Below are positions 12,173 through 22,867 of a DNA stretch of 64,000 nucleotides, one piece after another. Source of the DNA: Kitasatospora cheerisanensis KCTC 2395 (GTDB lineage: Bacteria > Actinomycetota > Actinomycetes > Streptomycetales > Streptomycetaceae); the NCBI RefSeq assembly GCF_000696185.1, contig NZ_KK853997.1, positions 1,465,483 to 1,529,482 of the forward strand, read 5' to 3'. Both the position numbers and the translations under genes were made by a program. The notes beneath the pieces are model-generated. The model saw only the letters and a program-made list of their open reading frames with translations, did not search any database and had not been told where the DNA came from. Position 1 is the stretch's first letter. Every line of letters starts with the position of its first letter.

Positions 12173-13948
12173 TCAGACCTCCTGGGTCTGCTGGGAGGGG
12201 GCGGAGCGGCGGCGCGAGCCGCGGATCGGCGGCCGGGCGCCGAGCCGCTTCGGGTCCAGACCGGACCACGGGTGGCCGCTCGAGAAGAACTTGGTGCGGG
12301 CCAGCAGCGTGATCAGCGGCTTGGTGAACAGGAAGATCACCACGACGTCGAGCAGCGTGGTCAGACCCAGGGTGAAGGCGAAGCCCTGCACCTTGCCGAC
12401 CGACACCAGGTACAGCACCGCGGCACACAGGAAGGACACGAAGTCCGAGACCAGGATGGTGCGCCGGGCCCGCGGCCAGGCGCGCTGCACGGCCGGGCGC
12501 AGCTGGGCGCCCTCGCGAACCTCGTCCCGGATGCGCTCGAAGTACACGATGAACGAGTCGGCGGTGATGCCGATCGCGACGATCGCGCCGCAGACCGCGG
12601 GCAGGTTCAGCGCGAAGCCGACGCCGGCGCCCAGCAGGCTCATGATCGACCAGGTCAGGATCGCCGAGACCACCAGGCCGGCGATCGAGATCAGGCCCAG
12701 GCCGCGGTAGTAGACCAGCGAGTAGATGACCACCAGCACCATGCCGATCAGACCGGCGACCAGGCCGGCGTCCAGCTGCTCGGAGCCGAGCTGCGGGGAG
12801 ACGGTGGTGACGTCGCTCTTCACGAAGTCGAGCGGGAGGGCGCCGTAGCTCAGCACGTTGCCCAGCGACTTGGCGTCGTTCTGGGTGAAGGTGCCGGAGA
12901 TGACCGCGCTGCCGCCGGTGATCGACTCGGAGACGTACGGGTGCGAGACGACCTGGCCGTCCAGCACGATGGCGAACTGGTTCGCCGGGGTCGGCTGGGC
13001 GGCGAGCTTGCCGGTGGTGTCTGCGAAGGCCTTGGAGCCGGCGTCGTTGAACGACAGGTCGACCATCCAGCCCTTGCCGCTCTGGGTGTCGTACACGGCC
13101 TGCGCCTTGGAGACGTCCTGGCCGTTCACGGCGACGCCGCCGAGCGCGAACTTGTACCAGAGGCCCTGCTCCGCGTCGTACGAGCAGGCCACGGCCGGCA
13201 GCGACGGGTCGGTCTTCTGGTAGTTCTGCCGCTGCTCCTTGACCGAGCAGTCCAGCGCGGCGAACTGCTGCTGCAGCTCGGCCGGGACGGTGCCCTGGGT
13301 CAGCGCGGCGGTCATGTCGGCCGCGGAGGCCGGGGCGCTCGGGGCGGCACTGGCGGCGGCGCTCGGGGCGGCCGAGGCGGCGCCGCTCGGGGCGGTGCTC
13401 GGGTCGGCCTGCAGGGCGCCGGACAGGGCACGGCCGGCCTTGCTGGCCGAGGCGCTCGGCGCGGGCGCGGAGGCGCTGCCGGAGGCGGCCGGGCTGGCCG
13501 AGCCGCTGGGCGCCGTCGACGGCGCGGTGCTCGGCTGCGGCTGGGCGCTCACGCCGGTCGGCGCGGTGGCCAGGACCGGACGGAAGTACAGCTTCGCGGT
13601 GTCACCGACCTTGTCGATGGACTCCTGCGTGTTACCACCGTCGGGGATGTTGACGATGATGTTGCTGTTGCCCTGGGTCTGGACCTCCGCCTCGGAGACG
13701 CCCATGCCGTTGACGCGCTTCTGGATGATCCCGACCGCGGTGTCGAGGTTGGCCTTGTTGATCGCGGAGGGATCGTCCGACTTGGCGGTCAGCGTGACGC
13801 TGGTGCCACCGGCGAGGTCGATACCGAGACGCGGCTTGGTGTAGCCCGTCCCGAACATGAGGGCCACCAGGCCGACGGTGACCACCAGGATGAGCGCCAG
13901 CGCCCTCCCCGGGTATCCGTCGCGCGACCGCGACTTGGGTGTTGCCAC
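12173..13948 (-). CDS. secD: Protein translocase subunit SecD
   Basis: 591-residue SecD. It has membrane segment 1 at about residues 15-33, then 'RLGIDLAGGTSVTL' opening the periplasmic region, and a C-terminal block of five helices with 'AIGITADSFIVYFERIRDE'. The GTG start at 13946-13948 begins 'ATPKSRSRD' and has GGGAGA upstream; a longer 604-residue form from 13987 is possible. Residues about 128-211 are an insertion of Ala, Ser and Pro, many as APS/SAS repeats, that splits the periplasmic domain. It is co-transcribed with secF and probably yajC. Confidence 0.95.
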   Translation of the reverse strand: MATPKSRSRDGYPGRALALILVVTVGLVALMFGTGYTKPRLGIDLAGGTSVTLTAKSDDPSAINKANLDTAVGIIQKRVNGMGVSEAEVQTQGNSNIIVNIPDGGNTQESIDKVGDTAKLYFRPVLATAPTGVSAQPQPSTAPSTAPSGSASPAASGSASAPAPSASASKAGRALSGALQADPSTAPSGAASAAPSAAASAAPSAPASAADMTAALTQGTVPAELQQQFAALDCSVKEQRQNYQKTDPSLPAVACSYDAEQGLWYKFALGGVAVNGQDVSKAQAVYDTQSGKGWMVDLSFNDAGSKAFADTTGKLAAQPTPANQFAIVLDGQVVSHPYVSESITGGSAVISGTFTQNDAKSLGNVLSYGALPLDFVKSDVTTVSPQLGSEQLDAGLVAGLIGMVLVVIYSLVYYRGLGLISIAGLVVSAILTWSIMSLLGAGVGFALNLPAVCGAIVAIGITADSFIVYFERIRDEVREGAQLRPAVQRAWPRARRTILVSDFVSFLCAAVLYLVSVGKVQGFAFTLGLTTLLDVVVIFLFTKPLITLLARTKFFSSGHPWSGLDPKRLGARPPIRGSRRRSAPSQQTQEV

Positions 13949-14103
13949 CTTGTTCGTTTCTCCCTGTCCATGCCGCCCGGCGGCCACGCCCCCGGCCCCG
14001 CGCAGGGCGGGGGCCGGAGAGCGGCGGACGCACGGCGGCCCAAGAGGTCCTGTGGGCTTGCGGCGGGTGCCGCTGGTCGGAGGGAGAGTGCCCCCCGGCC
14101 GTA

Positions 14104-14493
14104 CTACTTGCTCTCGGGAGCCTCGGCGTCGGCCTTCGCCTCGTCCTTGGACAGGCTCAGCGGCTTCTCGTCGGCGTCCTCGATCGCCTCGACGTCCTCG
14201 GTCGACTCGTCCTCGGCCGGACGGCCGTTGATGATCGCGTCGTACTCGAGCGGCTCCAGGACCGCCGCGATGGCGCCCTTGGTGTAGTGGGCCACCACGC
14301 CGGGAGCGACCTCGAGCTCGACCGTCTCGTCGTTGACCGCCTTGACCAGGGCGTACATGCCGCCGATGGTGCGGACGCCCGAACCCGGCTGCAGAGCGGT
14401 CTGCATGCTCTGCATCTGCGCCTGCCGCTTCTTCTGCGAGCGGAACATCAGGAAGATCGCGAGGAGCGGGAGGAGGAGGATGATGAAGTTCAC
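14104..14493 (-). CDS. yajC: Preprotein translocase subunit YajC
   Basis: 129-residue small membrane protein of the SecDF-YajC complex. One N-terminal transmembrane helix (residues 2-18, Ile/Leu-rich) is followed by the family phrase 'QKKRQAQMQSM', then a small beta domain 'GSGVRTIGGMYALV'. The last 40 residues are acidic (Glu/Asp/Ala), a common actinomycete extension. The start is GTG at 14491-14493 with AGGACC-type Shine-Dalgarno. It sits 155 bp before secD. Confidence 0.93.
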   Translation of the reverse strand: MNFIILLLPLLAIFLMFRSQKKRQAQMQSMQTALQPGSGVRTIGGMYALVKAVNDETVELEVAPGVVAHYTKGAIAAVLEPLEYDAIINGRPAEDESTEDVEAIEDADEKPLSLSKDEAKADAEAPESK

Positions 14494-14677
14494 AGCCAGG
14501 GTCCTTTGTCGGCCGCCCGGCAGGCGGCCAGTGCGTGTACGTCGGCCCGTCGGGCGAGAGGGGCGGTCCGGCGGAGTCTAGGCGACCCGCACTGAACGGA
14601 CAACGCCAAGCATGCCAGTGTGCCGCCGAAAGTGGCGAGCCTTGGCATGGACATAAACCGCCGATAAGGAAGCCGAG

Positions 14678-15751
<1,074 letters not shown>

Positions 15752-15811
15752 CGGAAAACGGCTCCCCATTGTCGACATGGTGACGGATCGTCAAATTGGT
15801 GTTCGCGCAGC

Positions 15812-16423
15812 TCAGCGGGCCCGGTTCAGGCCGCGCAGGGCGAGGCGCAGCAGCGCGCCCACGTCCGGCACGGCCTGCGCCTCGGCGTCCGGCGCCACCC
15901 GGGACACCGCCTCGTCCGCCTCCCGCGGAGCGTAGCCGAGGCCCACCAGCGCCGAATGCAGCTGCTCGTGCCACGGCGCGGGACCGGACGCGACCGGCTT
16001 CTGCGCCGGCACCGTGCCGTGCGGGGCGCCCAGCTTGTCCTTGTACTCCAGCAGCAGCTTCGCCGCCTTCGCCTTGCCGATGCCCGGCACCGCGATCAGC
16101 GCCTTCTCGTCACCGGCCGCCACCGCGACCCGCAGCGCCTCCGGCGAGTGCACCCCCAGGATCGCCTGCGCCAGCTTCGGCCCCACGCCCGGCGCCGCCT
16201 GCAGCACCTCGAACGTCGCCCGCTCGTCGTCGTCCGCGAAACCGAACAGCGTCAGCGAGTCCTCCCGGACCACCAGCGAGGTCGCCAGCCGCGCCACCTC
16301 CCCCACCCGCAGCCCGGACAGCGTCGACGGCGTGCACTGCACCGCCATCCCCACTCCCCCGACCTCGACCACGGCCACCCCGGCCCCCACCACGGCAACC
16401 GGGCCCTGCACAAAGGCGATCAT
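15812..16423 (-). CDS. ruvA: Holliday junction branch migration protein RuvA
   Basis: 203-residue junction-binding subunit. Three domains can be followed: N-terminal OB fold ('MIAFVQGPVAVVG...'), tandem helix-hairpin-helix motifs ('APGVGPKLAQAIL' and 'VPGIGKAKAAKLL'), and a C-terminal RuvB-binding helical domain ('HSALVGLGYAPREADEAV'). The ATG at 16421-16423 gives the standard length. It lies 35 bp after ruvC and 60 bp before ruvB. Confidence 0.96.
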   Translation of the reverse strand: MIAFVQGPVAVVGAGVAVVEVGGVGMAVQCTPSTLSGLRVGEVARLATSLVVREDSLTLFGFADDDERATFEVLQAAPGVGPKLAQAILGVHSPEALRVAVAAGDEKALIAVPGIGKAKAAKLLLEYKDKLGAPHGTVPAQKPVASGPAPWHEQLHSALVGLGYAPREADEAVSRVAPDAEAQAVPDVGALLRLALRGLNRAR

Positions 16424-16458
16424 GGCCGCCACACTTCCTTCTCTGGTGAACGTGGGCC

Positions 16459-17085
16459 CTACGAGGGGCGCGAGGAACTGCGCGGACGACCGGGCGCTCT
16501 GCCGTACGCCGCCCGCGGTGCGGCCGCCCGCTGCTCGGGCGGGTCGTCCGCCGACGGGGTGTGCCACGTGCCGCTCTCGTGGGCGCGGATGGCCGCCGTC
16601 AGGCGGTTGGTGGTGCCGCCGCGCCAGATGTGACAGATCGCCAGGGCGAGGGCGTCGGCGGCGTCGGCGGGCTTGGGCGGGGCGTCGAGCCGGAGTATCC
16701 GGGTGACCATGGCGGTGACCTGGGCCTTGTCCGCCCGGCCGGAGCCGGTGACGGCGGCCTTGACCTCGCTGGGGGTGTGCAGCGTGACGGGGATGCCGCG
16801 CCGCGTCGCGCACAGCACCGCGACGGCGGAGGCCTGCGCGGTGCCCATCACGGTGCGGACGTTGTGCTGCGCGAACACCCGCTCGACGGCGACGAGTTCG
16901 GGCGAGTAGCGGTCGAGCCACTCCTCCAGCCCGCGTTCGACGGCGAGCAGCCGCGGGCCGAGCTCGTCGCCCGGCGGCGTCCGGACGACGCCCACGCCGA
17001 GCATGTTCAGCTGCCGCCCGGGCAGCCCGTCGACGACTCCGACGCCGCACCTGGTCAGCCCGGGGTCCACTCCCAGTACGCGCAC
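16459..17085 (-). CDS. ruvC: Crossover junction endodeoxyribonuclease RuvC
   Basis: 208-residue Holliday junction resolvase. The four catalytic acids are recognisable: D7 in 'GVDPGLT', E68 in 'AVERVF', and D141 and D144 in 'DAADALALA'. The GTG start at 17083-17085 opens 'RVLGVDPGL' as in the family. The last ~30 residues are a Pro/Arg/Ser-rich tail absent from most RuvC proteins and probably disordered. First gene of ruvCAB, 119 bp downstream of yebC. Confidence 0.96.
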   Translation of the reverse strand: MRVLGVDPGLTRCGVGVVDGLPGRQLNMLGVGVVRTPPGDELGPRLLAVERGLEEWLDRYSPELVAVERVFAQHNVRTVMGTAQASAVAVLCATRRGIPVTLHTPSEVKAAVTGSGRADKAQVTAMVTRILRLDAPPKPADAADALALAICHIWRGGTTNRLTAAIRAHESGTWHTPSADDPPEQRAAAPRAAYGRAPGRPRSSSRPS

Positions 17086-17153
17086 CTGCCCGCCCCACCT
17101 CTCTCCGACCTGCGAAGGCTACCCCCGACCACGGACAACCGGTCCCGGACACG

Positions 17154-17191
17154 CCTCCGCCCGGCGGCCGCGAGCAGCCACCGGGCGGAGG
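17154..17191 (-). terminator. Hairpin after yebC
   Basis: 11-bp stem (17154-17164 with 17181-17191) and 16-base loop, just beyond the yebC stop codon and upstream of ruvC. It probably separates, at least partly, yebC from ruvCAB transcription. Confidence 0.55.
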
Positions 17192-17204
17192 GAGCGGGAG
17201 CGGC

Positions 17205-17960
17205 TCAGGCGTCCAGCTCGGCCATGATCTCGTCCGAGACGTCGAAGTTGGCGAAGACGTTCTGCACGTCGTCGCTGTCCTCCAGCGCGTCGATCAGCTT
17301 GAAGATCTTGCGGGCGCCCTCGGCGTCCAGCTCGACCTGCATGCTGGGGACGAAGTTGGCGTCGGCCGAGTCGTAGTCGACGCCGGCGTCGACCAGGGCG
17401 GTGCGGACCGCCACCATGTCGGTGGCCTCGGAGATCACCTCGAAGGCCTCGCCGAGGTCGTTGACCTCTTCGGCGCCGGCGTCCAGGACGATGTCCAGGA
17501 CCTTGTCCTCGTCCACGCCGTCGGCCTTGGGGACGATCACGACGCCCTTGCGGTTGAACAGGTACGACACCGAGCCCGGGTCGGCCATGCTGCCGCCGTT
17601 GCGGGTCATCGCGACGCGGACGTCGGAGGCCGCGCGGTTGCGGTTGTCGGTGAGGCACTCGATCAGGACGGCCACGCCGTTCGGGCCGTAGCCCTCGTAC
17701 ATGATCGTCGAGTAGTCGGCGCCGCCGGCCTCCGCGCCGGAACCGCGCTTGACGGCCCGGTTGATGTTGTCGATCGGGACGGAGCTCTTCTTCGCCTTCT
17801 GGATGGCGTCGTAGAGCGTCGGGTTGCCGGCGGGGTCGCCGCCGCCGGTGCGCGCCGCCACCTCGATGTTCTTGATCATCTTGGCGAAGAGCTTGCCGCG
17901 CTTGGCGTCGATCGCGGCCTTCTTGTGCTTGGTGGTAGCCCACTTAGAGTGGCCGGACAT
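17205..17960 (-). CDS. YebC/PmpR family DNA-binding regulator
   Basis: 251-residue YebC/TACO1-type protein. The N-terminal signature '[30 protein letters not shown]' is nearly invariant in the family (seen here as residues 1-30), followed by '[15 protein letters not shown]' and the acidic C-terminal alpha/beta domains. Family members act as transcriptional regulators, and more recent work links them to translation of proline stretches; the sequence alone does not choose between these. The position before ruvCAB is conserved in many bacteria. Confidence 0.93.
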   Translation of the reverse strand: MSGHSKWATTKHKKAAIDAKRGKLFAKMIKNIEVAARTGGGDPAGNPTLYDAIQKAKKSSVPIDNINRAVKRGSGAEAGGADYSTIMYEGYGPNGVAVLIECLTDNRNRAASDVRVAMTRNGGSMADPGSVSYLFNRKGVVIVPKADGVDEDKVLDIVLDAGAEEVNDLGEAFEVISEATDMVAVRTALVDAGVDYDSADANFVPSMQVELDAEGARKIFKLIDALEDSDDVQNVFANFDVSDEIMAELDA

Positions 17961-18051
17961 CGCCAGCTCCTTTTCGTCGCCAATGGGAAATGAACAGGGG
18001 AGATCTTACCGGTGCCGCACTGCGGGGTGGCACACGGTCACCGCGTCGCGG

Positions 18052-18663
18052 CTACTGCGCGGCGGCCTCGACCATCCGCACGAAGTACTCGTGCACGCGG
18101 TGGTCGCCGGTCAGCTCCGGGTGGAAGGAAGTGGCCAGCAGGTTGCCCTGGCGGACCGCCACGATCCGGGCGTCCGGGCCGTCGGCGGCCGGGACCTCGG
18201 CGAGCACCTCGACGCCCGCGCCGACCGACTCGACCCAGGGGGCGCGGATGAAGACGCCGGTGACCGGGTCGCCGGCCATGCCGGCGAACGGGATCGCGGT
18301 CTCGAAGGACTCGTTCTGCCGGCCGAAGGCGTTCCGGCGGACCGTCATGTCGATGCCGCCGACGGTCTCCTGGTCGTCGCGGCCGTCCAGGATCTTGTCC
18401 GCCAGCATGATCATGCCGGCGCAGGTGCCGTAGACCGGCATGCCGGCGCGGACGCGCTCGCGCAGCGGGTCCATCAGGCCGAACAGCACCGCCAGCTTGG
18501 AGATGGTGGTGGACTCGCCGCCGGGCATCACCAGGGCGTCGACCTCGGCGAGCTCCTCGGGGCGGCGGACCGGCCGGGCCAGCGCGTCGGCGGCGGCCAG
18601 CGCCACCAGGTGCTCACGGACGTCGCCCTGCAGCGCGAGGACGCCGATGGTGGGGGTGCTCAC
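18052..18663 (-). CDS. pdxT: Pyridoxal 5'-phosphate synthase glutaminase subunit PdxT
   Basis: 203-residue class I glutamine amidotransferase that supplies ammonia to PdxS for PLP synthesis. With this start the catalytic triad is C81 ('YGTCAGM'), H181 and E183 ('SFHPELTGD'); 'MPGGESTT' is the oxyanion region. Two GTG codons compete: 18667-18669 and 18661-18663. The second is preferred because GAGG then lies eight bases upstream, against two for the first. It follows pdxS by 108 bp. Confidence 0.94.
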   Translation of the reverse strand: MSTPTIGVLALQGDVREHLVALAAADALARPVRRPEELAEVDALVMPGGESTTISKLAVLFGLMDPLRERVRAGMPVYGTCAGMIMLADKILDGRDDQETVGGIDMTVRRNAFGRQNESFETAIPFAGMAGDPVTGVFIRAPWVESVGAGVEVLAEVPAADGPDARIVAVRQGNLLATSFHPELTGDHRVHEYFVRMVEAAAQ

Positions 18664-18712
18664 GGTCACTACCTCTTCGATGTCGAACTACGGGCCGGGT
18701 AAGCCCACGGAG

Positions 18713-18747
18713 CGGCCCGCCGCGCCGATTGCTCGCGCGGCGGGCCG
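18713..18747 (-). terminator. Hairpin between pdxS and pdxT
   Basis: 13-bp perfect GC stem (18713-18725 with 18735-18747) and 9-base loop, 25 bp beyond the pdxS stop. Since pdxT needs the same transcript or its own promoter, this may be a partial terminator or an mRNA 3' stabiliser setting the PdxS:PdxT ratio. Confidence 0.55.
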
Positions 18748-18771
18748 AGGGGGGCCGGAACGGCCCGGGGC

Positions 18772-19683
18772 TCACCAGCCGCGGTTGGCGTAGCGCTCGG
18801 ACTCCGGCAGGGTGTCGCAGTTGATGCCGACCATGGCCTCGCCCAGGTTGCGGGAGGCGTCCGCGATGATCTTCGGGTCGTCGAAGAAGGTGGTGGCCTT
18901 CACGATGGCGGCGGCGCGCTTGGCCGGGTCGCCCGACTTGAAGATGCCGGAGCCGACGAACACGCCCTCGGCGCCGAGCTGGCGCATCAGCGCGGCGTCG
19001 GCCGGGGTGGCGACGCCACCGGCGGAGAACAGCACGACCGGCAGCTTGCCGAGCTCGGCGACCTCGCGGACCAGCTCGTACGGGGCGCGCAGCTCCTTGG
19101 CGGCGGCGTACAGCTCGTTGTTGTCGAAGCCGCGCAGCTTGGCGATCTCGTTCTTGATCTGGCGCAGGTGGCGGACGGCCTCGACCACGTTGCCGGTGCC
19201 GGCCTCGCCCTTGGAGCGGATCATGGCCGCGCCCTCGGCGATCCGGCGGAGGGCCTCGCCCAGGTTGGTGGCGCCGCAGACGAAGGGGGTGGTGAACGCC
19301 CACTTGTCGGAGTGGTTGATCTCGTCGGCCGGGGTCAGCACCTCGGACTCGTCGATGTAGTCGACGCCGAGCGACTGCAGGACCTGGGCCTCGACGAAGT
19401 GGCCGATGCGGGACTTGGCCATCACCGGGATGGAGACCGCGCCGATGATCTCCTCGATCATGTTCGGGTCGGACATCCGGGCCACGCCGCCGTCCTTGCG
19501 GATGTCGGCGGGAACCCGCTCCAGGGCCATCACGGCGACCGCGCCGGCGTCCTCGGCGATCTTCGCCTGCTCGGCGTTGACCACGTCCATGATCACACCG
19601 CCCTTGAGCTGCTCGGCCATGCCGCGCTTGACCCGGGCGGTGCCGACCTGCGGCTGGTCTGCGGTGGTGGGGGTGATGGACAC
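18772..19683 (-). CDS. pdxS: Pyridoxal 5'-phosphate synthase lyase subunit PdxS
   Basis: 303-residue TIM-barrel synthase that joins ribose 5-phosphate, glyceraldehyde 3-phosphate and ammonia to make PLP. Strongly conserved stretches include '[10 protein letters not shown]', '[10 protein letters not shown]', '[15 protein letters not shown]' and '[15 protein letters not shown]'. The GTG at 19681-19683 is chosen over one four codons upstream because GAGG lies six bases before it and length matches homologs. Forms the glutaminase-synthase pair with pdxT. Confidence 0.96.
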   Translation of the reverse strand: MSITPTTADQPQVGTARVKRGMAEQLKGGVIMDVVNAEQAKIAEDAGAVAVMALERVPADIRKDGGVARMSDPNMIEEIIGAVSIPVMAKSRIGHFVEAQVLQSLGVDYIDESEVLTPADEINHSDKWAFTTPFVCGATNLGEALRRIAEGAAMIRSKGEAGTGNVVEAVRHLRQIKNEIAKLRGFDNNELYAAAKELRAPYELVREVAELGKLPVVLFSAGGVATPADAALMRQLGAEGVFVGSGIFKSGDPAKRAAAIVKATTFFDDPKIIADASRNLGEAMVGINCDTLPESERYANRGW

Positions 19684-19840
19684 GTAAGACCTCACTCAGG
19701 AATGAACCGGTGCTATCGACCTATCGTAGGCCCGAGGGGGTGTGGACCCATACGCCACATGGTCCAGGGCCGCTCACGGCATACGACAATCAGGCCAGCG
19801 CACGAAGGGGGGCGGACGGTGGTGAAAAGCAGCGCCCAGC

Positions 19841-20386
19841 CTACGCGGGCGCGCCCTCGGGGGTGAGCGCCACCGGCGGCTCGTCGTCCATCTCGAAGGC
19901 CATCGGGAACGGCGCCCGGCCCGCCAGCCGGAAGTACCGCACCAGCCGGTGCTCGCGCACCGCCCGGGCCGCCCGCACCGCGTCGTTGTGGAAGCGCCGC
20001 GCCATCGGCACCCGGCGCACCGCCTCCACCAGGTCCCGCACCGCGTCCTCGCCGCCGGGCGCCGCCCGCACCGCCGCAACCTGCTCCGGCTCGTCCAGCA
20101 CCGCGCGCAGCGCCTCGCTCAGCTCGCTCTCCGCCACCTCGCGCTGCTCGTCCTGCGCCTGCCGGGCCCCGTGCGCGGCCTCCAGCAGCAGGATCGACGC
20201 GGCCGGGTCGAGCAGCGAGGAGGTGGCCAGCTCCACCGCCACCGACGCCCGGCGCAGCAGCTGGGCGTCCAGCGAGGCCCGGGCGGCGTCGATCCGGGCG
20301 TGCAGCCGGTCGAGCCTGCCCGCCGTCCAGCTCAGGTAGACGGCGAACAGTACGACGGCCGCGAGGGCCCAAATCCAGGTAGTCAC
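19841..20386 (-). CDS. Membrane-anchored protein of unknown function (LemA-like appearance)
   Basis: 181 residues. One N-terminal transmembrane helix (about 4-20) has almost no residues before it, followed by a long, charged, mostly helical region ('RLDRLHARIDAARASLDAQLLRRASVA' style heptads) and a short Pro-rich end. The early part resembles the LemA pattern of an N-terminal helix and then a helical bundle, but the LemA signature is not certain. It lies between the PIM-lipid genes and pdxS, all on the minus strand. Function unknown. Confidence 0.75.
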   Translation of the reverse strand: MTTWIWALAAVVLFAVYLSWTAGRLDRLHARIDAARASLDAQLLRRASVAVELATSSLLDPAASILLLEAAHGARQAQDEQREVAESELSEALRAVLDEPEQVAAVRAAPGGEDAVRDLVEAVRRVPMARRFHNDAVRAARAVREHRLVRYFRLAGRAPFPMAFEMDDEPPVALTPEGAPA

Positions 20387-20405
20387 GGGGCGTTACGGTA
20401 CCGGC

Positions 20406-20768
20406 TCAGCCGCCGAACGCCGCCGAGCGGTAGGACTCCCGGTCGGTCTCGGCGATCGACACGGTCGCCTGCACCGCCCCCGGGTCCGCGCCCAGGTACT
20501 CCGGCAGCGCGGCCAGCACCGCCTCCGCGAGCGCCGCCTTGGCCTGCGGGTTGCGCCCCGGGAAGATCTCGAAGTCGATCGCCACCAGCGCGAAGGTCTC
20601 GGCGTCCGCGCCGATCACCGCCTCCTCGGTGCGCCGGAACCGGGTCTTGCAGCCCTCCGGCTTGGCGTCGATCAGCTTCACGGCCAGCCGGTTCAGGGCC
20701 AGCCCGAAGCCGCGCCGGTCGAAGCAGTCGGCGAGCCGGTCGGTGTAGTCGACGGTGATCAGCGGCAT
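20406..20768 (-). CDS. Tautomerase / 5-carboxymethyl-2-hydroxymuconate isomerase-like protein
   Basis: 120-residue protein beginning 'MPLITVDYTDRL'. Pro after the initiator Met is the general base of the tautomerase superfamily, and the length, the 'CKTRFRRTEE' segment and 'IFPGRNPQAKAALAEAV' fit the CHMI branch. No catechol-pathway genes are nearby, so the natural substrate is unknown. The start ATG is 24 bp from the downstream end of the glycosyltransferase gene, suggesting it is the last cistron but one of that operon. Confidence 0.78.
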   Translation of the reverse strand: MPLITVDYTDRLADCFDRRGFGLALNRLAVKLIDAKPEGCKTRFRRTEEAVIGADAETFALVAIDFEIFPGRNPQAKAALAEAVLAALPEYLGADPGAVQATVSIAETDRESYRSAAFGG

Positions 20769-20792
20769 GGTGGTACCTCTCGCGAGCAGGGT

Positions 20793-21965
20793 TCAGCGGC
20801 CAAGACGCGTGTGCCGGCCGGACGGTTCGGCCTCGGCGACCGGCGGACGGCCGTCGGTGACCGTCTCGTACACCGACAGCACCTCCGCGCCGACGGTCTC
20901 CCAGTCGAACCGGCGCACGTGCCGCGACGCGGCCTCGCGCAGCTCCAGCAGCCGGTCGGGGCTGCCGAGCAGCTTGAGGGCGGAGGCGGCCAGCGCGTCC
21001 GCGTCCTCGACCGGGAACAGCTCGCCGGCCGCGCCGCCGTCCAGCACCTGGCGGAACGCGTCCAGGTCGCTGGCCAGCACCGGGGCGCCCGCCGACATCG
21101 CCTCGACCAGGATGATGCCGAAGGACTCGCCGCCGGTGTTCGGCGCCACGTACAGGTCGACGCTGCGCAGCAGCCGGGCCTTGTCCCGGTCGGACACCAT
21201 GCCGAGGAACTCGACCTGCGCCCGCACCTCGGGCGCCAGGCCGGCCACGGCCTCCTCCTCGTCGCCCTTGCCGGCCACCAGCAGCCGCACCCCGGGGCGC
21301 TCGGCGAGGATCCGCGGCAGCGCCGCCAGCAGCGTCGGCAGGCCCTTGCGCGGCTCGTTGATCCGGCCGATGAAGCCGATGGTGCCCGGCCCGCCCTCGG
21401 CCGCGCCGCCCTGCCACCTCGGGTCCGGTTCGGCGTCCGCGAAGAACCGCACGTCCACGCCGTTCGGGATCACCACCGCGTCGCCGCCCAGGTGCTCGAC
21501 CAGGGTGCGCCGGGCGTACTCCGACACCGCGATCCGCCCCGACATCTTCTCCAGGCCCGGCTGCAGGATCGGCGAGGCCGCGATCATCGCCCGCGAGCGC
21601 GGGTTCGAGGTGTGGAACGTCCCCACCATCGGCCCGGACGCCGCCCAGGCCGCCAGCATCGACAGCGAGGGCGAGTTCGGCTCGTGCACGTGCAGCACGT
21701 CGAACCGGCCCTCGCGCAGCCAGCGCCGCACCCGGGCCGCCGACAGGAAGCCGAAGCTCAGCCGCGCCACCGACCCGTTGTACGGCACCGCGACGGCCCG
21801 CCCCGCCGACACCACGTACGGCGGCAGCGCCTCCTCGTCCTCCGCCGGGGCCAGCACCGACACCTCGTGGCCCAGCCGGATCAGGTGCTCCGCCAGGTCC
21901 CGGATGTGGAACTGCACACCGCCCGGCACGTCCCAGTCGTACGGGCAGACCACGCCGATCCTCAC
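20793..21965 (-). CDS. GT4 glycosyltransferase, PimA-like phosphatidylinositol alpha-mannosyltransferase
   Basis: 390-residue GT-B enzyme. The N-terminus 'RIGVVCPYDWDVPGGVQFHIRDLAEHL' has the Gly-rich acceptor loop of PimA, and the C-terminal donor domain has 'GRINEPRKGLPTLLAAL' and the EX7E-like 'ESFGIILVEAM'. Predicted to transfer mannose from GDP-mannose to phosphatidylinositol on the cytoplasmic face. The GTG start (21963-21965) overlaps the stop of the acyltransferase gene (GTGA), so the lipid genes are translationally coupled. The mannosyl assignment rests on similarity and context, not on a tested enzyme. Confidence 0.87.
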   Translation of the reverse strand: MRIGVVCPYDWDVPGGVQFHIRDLAEHLIRLGHEVSVLAPAEDEEALPPYVVSAGRAVAVPYNGSVARLSFGFLSAARVRRWLREGRFDVLHVHEPNSPSLSMLAAWAASGPMVGTFHTSNPRSRAMIAASPILQPGLEKMSGRIAVSEYARRTLVEHLGGDAVVIPNGVDVRFFADAEPDPRWQGGAAEGGPGTIGFIGRINEPRKGLPTLLAALPRILAERPGVRLLVAGKGDEEEAVAGLAPEVRAQVEFLGMVSDRDKARLLRSVDLYVAPNTGGESFGIILVEAMSAGAPVLASDLDAFRQVLDGGAAGELFPVEDADALAASALKLLGSPDRLLELREAASRHVRRFDWETVGAEVLSVYETVTDGRPPVAEAEPSGRHTRLGR

Positions 21966-22867
21966 GACGCCTCCCGACGGGGCGTCAGGTCCGCCAGCCA
22001 CAGCTTCTGCAGCATGTGCCAGTCCACCGAGTGCTCGCGGATCGCCTCCGCCCACACGTCCGCCATCGCCTGGGTCATCGCCGCCGCCTGCTCCTGCCGG
22101 GTGCCCTCGCCGGACGGCGCCACCTCCGGGTGCACCTCCGCGCGCAGCAGCGGCCCGTCGTACCAGAGCGACACCGGGAACAGCGCCGCCCCCGTCCGCT
22201 GGGCCAGCGCCGCCGGACCGGCCGGCATCCGGGTCGGCTCGCCGAAGAAGTCCACCTGGATCCCGGCCTCCGAGAGGTCCCGGTCGCCCACCAGGCAGAC
22301 CAGCTTGCCCTCGCGCAGCCGCCGCGCCAGCGTCCCCACCACCGAGACCTGGGAACCGGTCAGCGCCAGCACCTCCATCCCCAGGCTCTCCCGGTAGGCC
22401 ACGAACCGGTCGAACAGCGACTCCGGCTTCAGCCGCTCCGCGACCGTGGTGAACGGGAACCCGCCCGCCGAGGCGATCCACGCCCCCGCCAGGTCCCAGT
22501 TCGCCATGTGCGGCAGCGCCAGCACCGCGCCCCGCCCGGCGGCCATCGCCTCGTTCAACTGCTCGAGGTTCTTCACCGTTATGGCGCCGGCGATCCGCTC
22601 CGGGCTCCAGGTGGACAGCCGGAACGACTCCATCCAGTACCGCAGGTACGACCGCATCCCGGCCCGGGACAGCTCCCGCAGCCGCGCCGCGTCCGCGTCC
22701 GGATGGACCCGGGCCAGGTTGGCCTCCAACTGCCGCACCCCCTTGCCCTGCCGCCGCCACGCCACGTCGGCGATGACGTTGAACAGGCCGCGGGCGACCG
22801 GCTCCGGCAGGTGCTTCAGCCCCGCCCAGCCGGCCGCGTAGGCCGTGTCGACCAACCGCTCCTTCAC
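21962..22867 (-). CDS. Phosphatidylinositol mannoside acyltransferase (PatA/HtrB-like)
   Basis: 301-residue lysophospholipid/lipid A-type acyltransferase. The catalytic HX4D is H120-MANW-D125, and 'GRGAVLALPHMANWD', 'VGDRDLSEAGIQVDFFGEP' and 'AALAQRTGAALFPV' are the PatA pattern. Predicted to acylate mannosyl-phosphatidylinositol. The GTG start overlaps the pgsA stop by GTGA and its own stop overlaps the glycosyltransferase start. Confidence 0.9.
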   Translation of the reverse strand: MKERLVDTAYAAGWAGLKHLPEPVARGLFNVIADVAWRRQGKGVRQLEANLARVHPDADAARLRELSRAGMRSYLRYWMESFRLSTWSPERIAGAITVKNLEQLNEAMAAGRGAVLALPHMANWDLAGAWIASAGGFPFTTVAERLKPESLFDRFVAYRESLGMEVLALTGSQVSVVGTLARRLREGKLVCLVGDRDLSEAGIQVDFFGEPTRMPAGPAALAQRTGAALFPVSLWYDGPLLRAEVHPEVAPSGEGTRQEQAAAMTQAMADVWAEAIREHSVDWHMLQKLWLADLTPRREAS

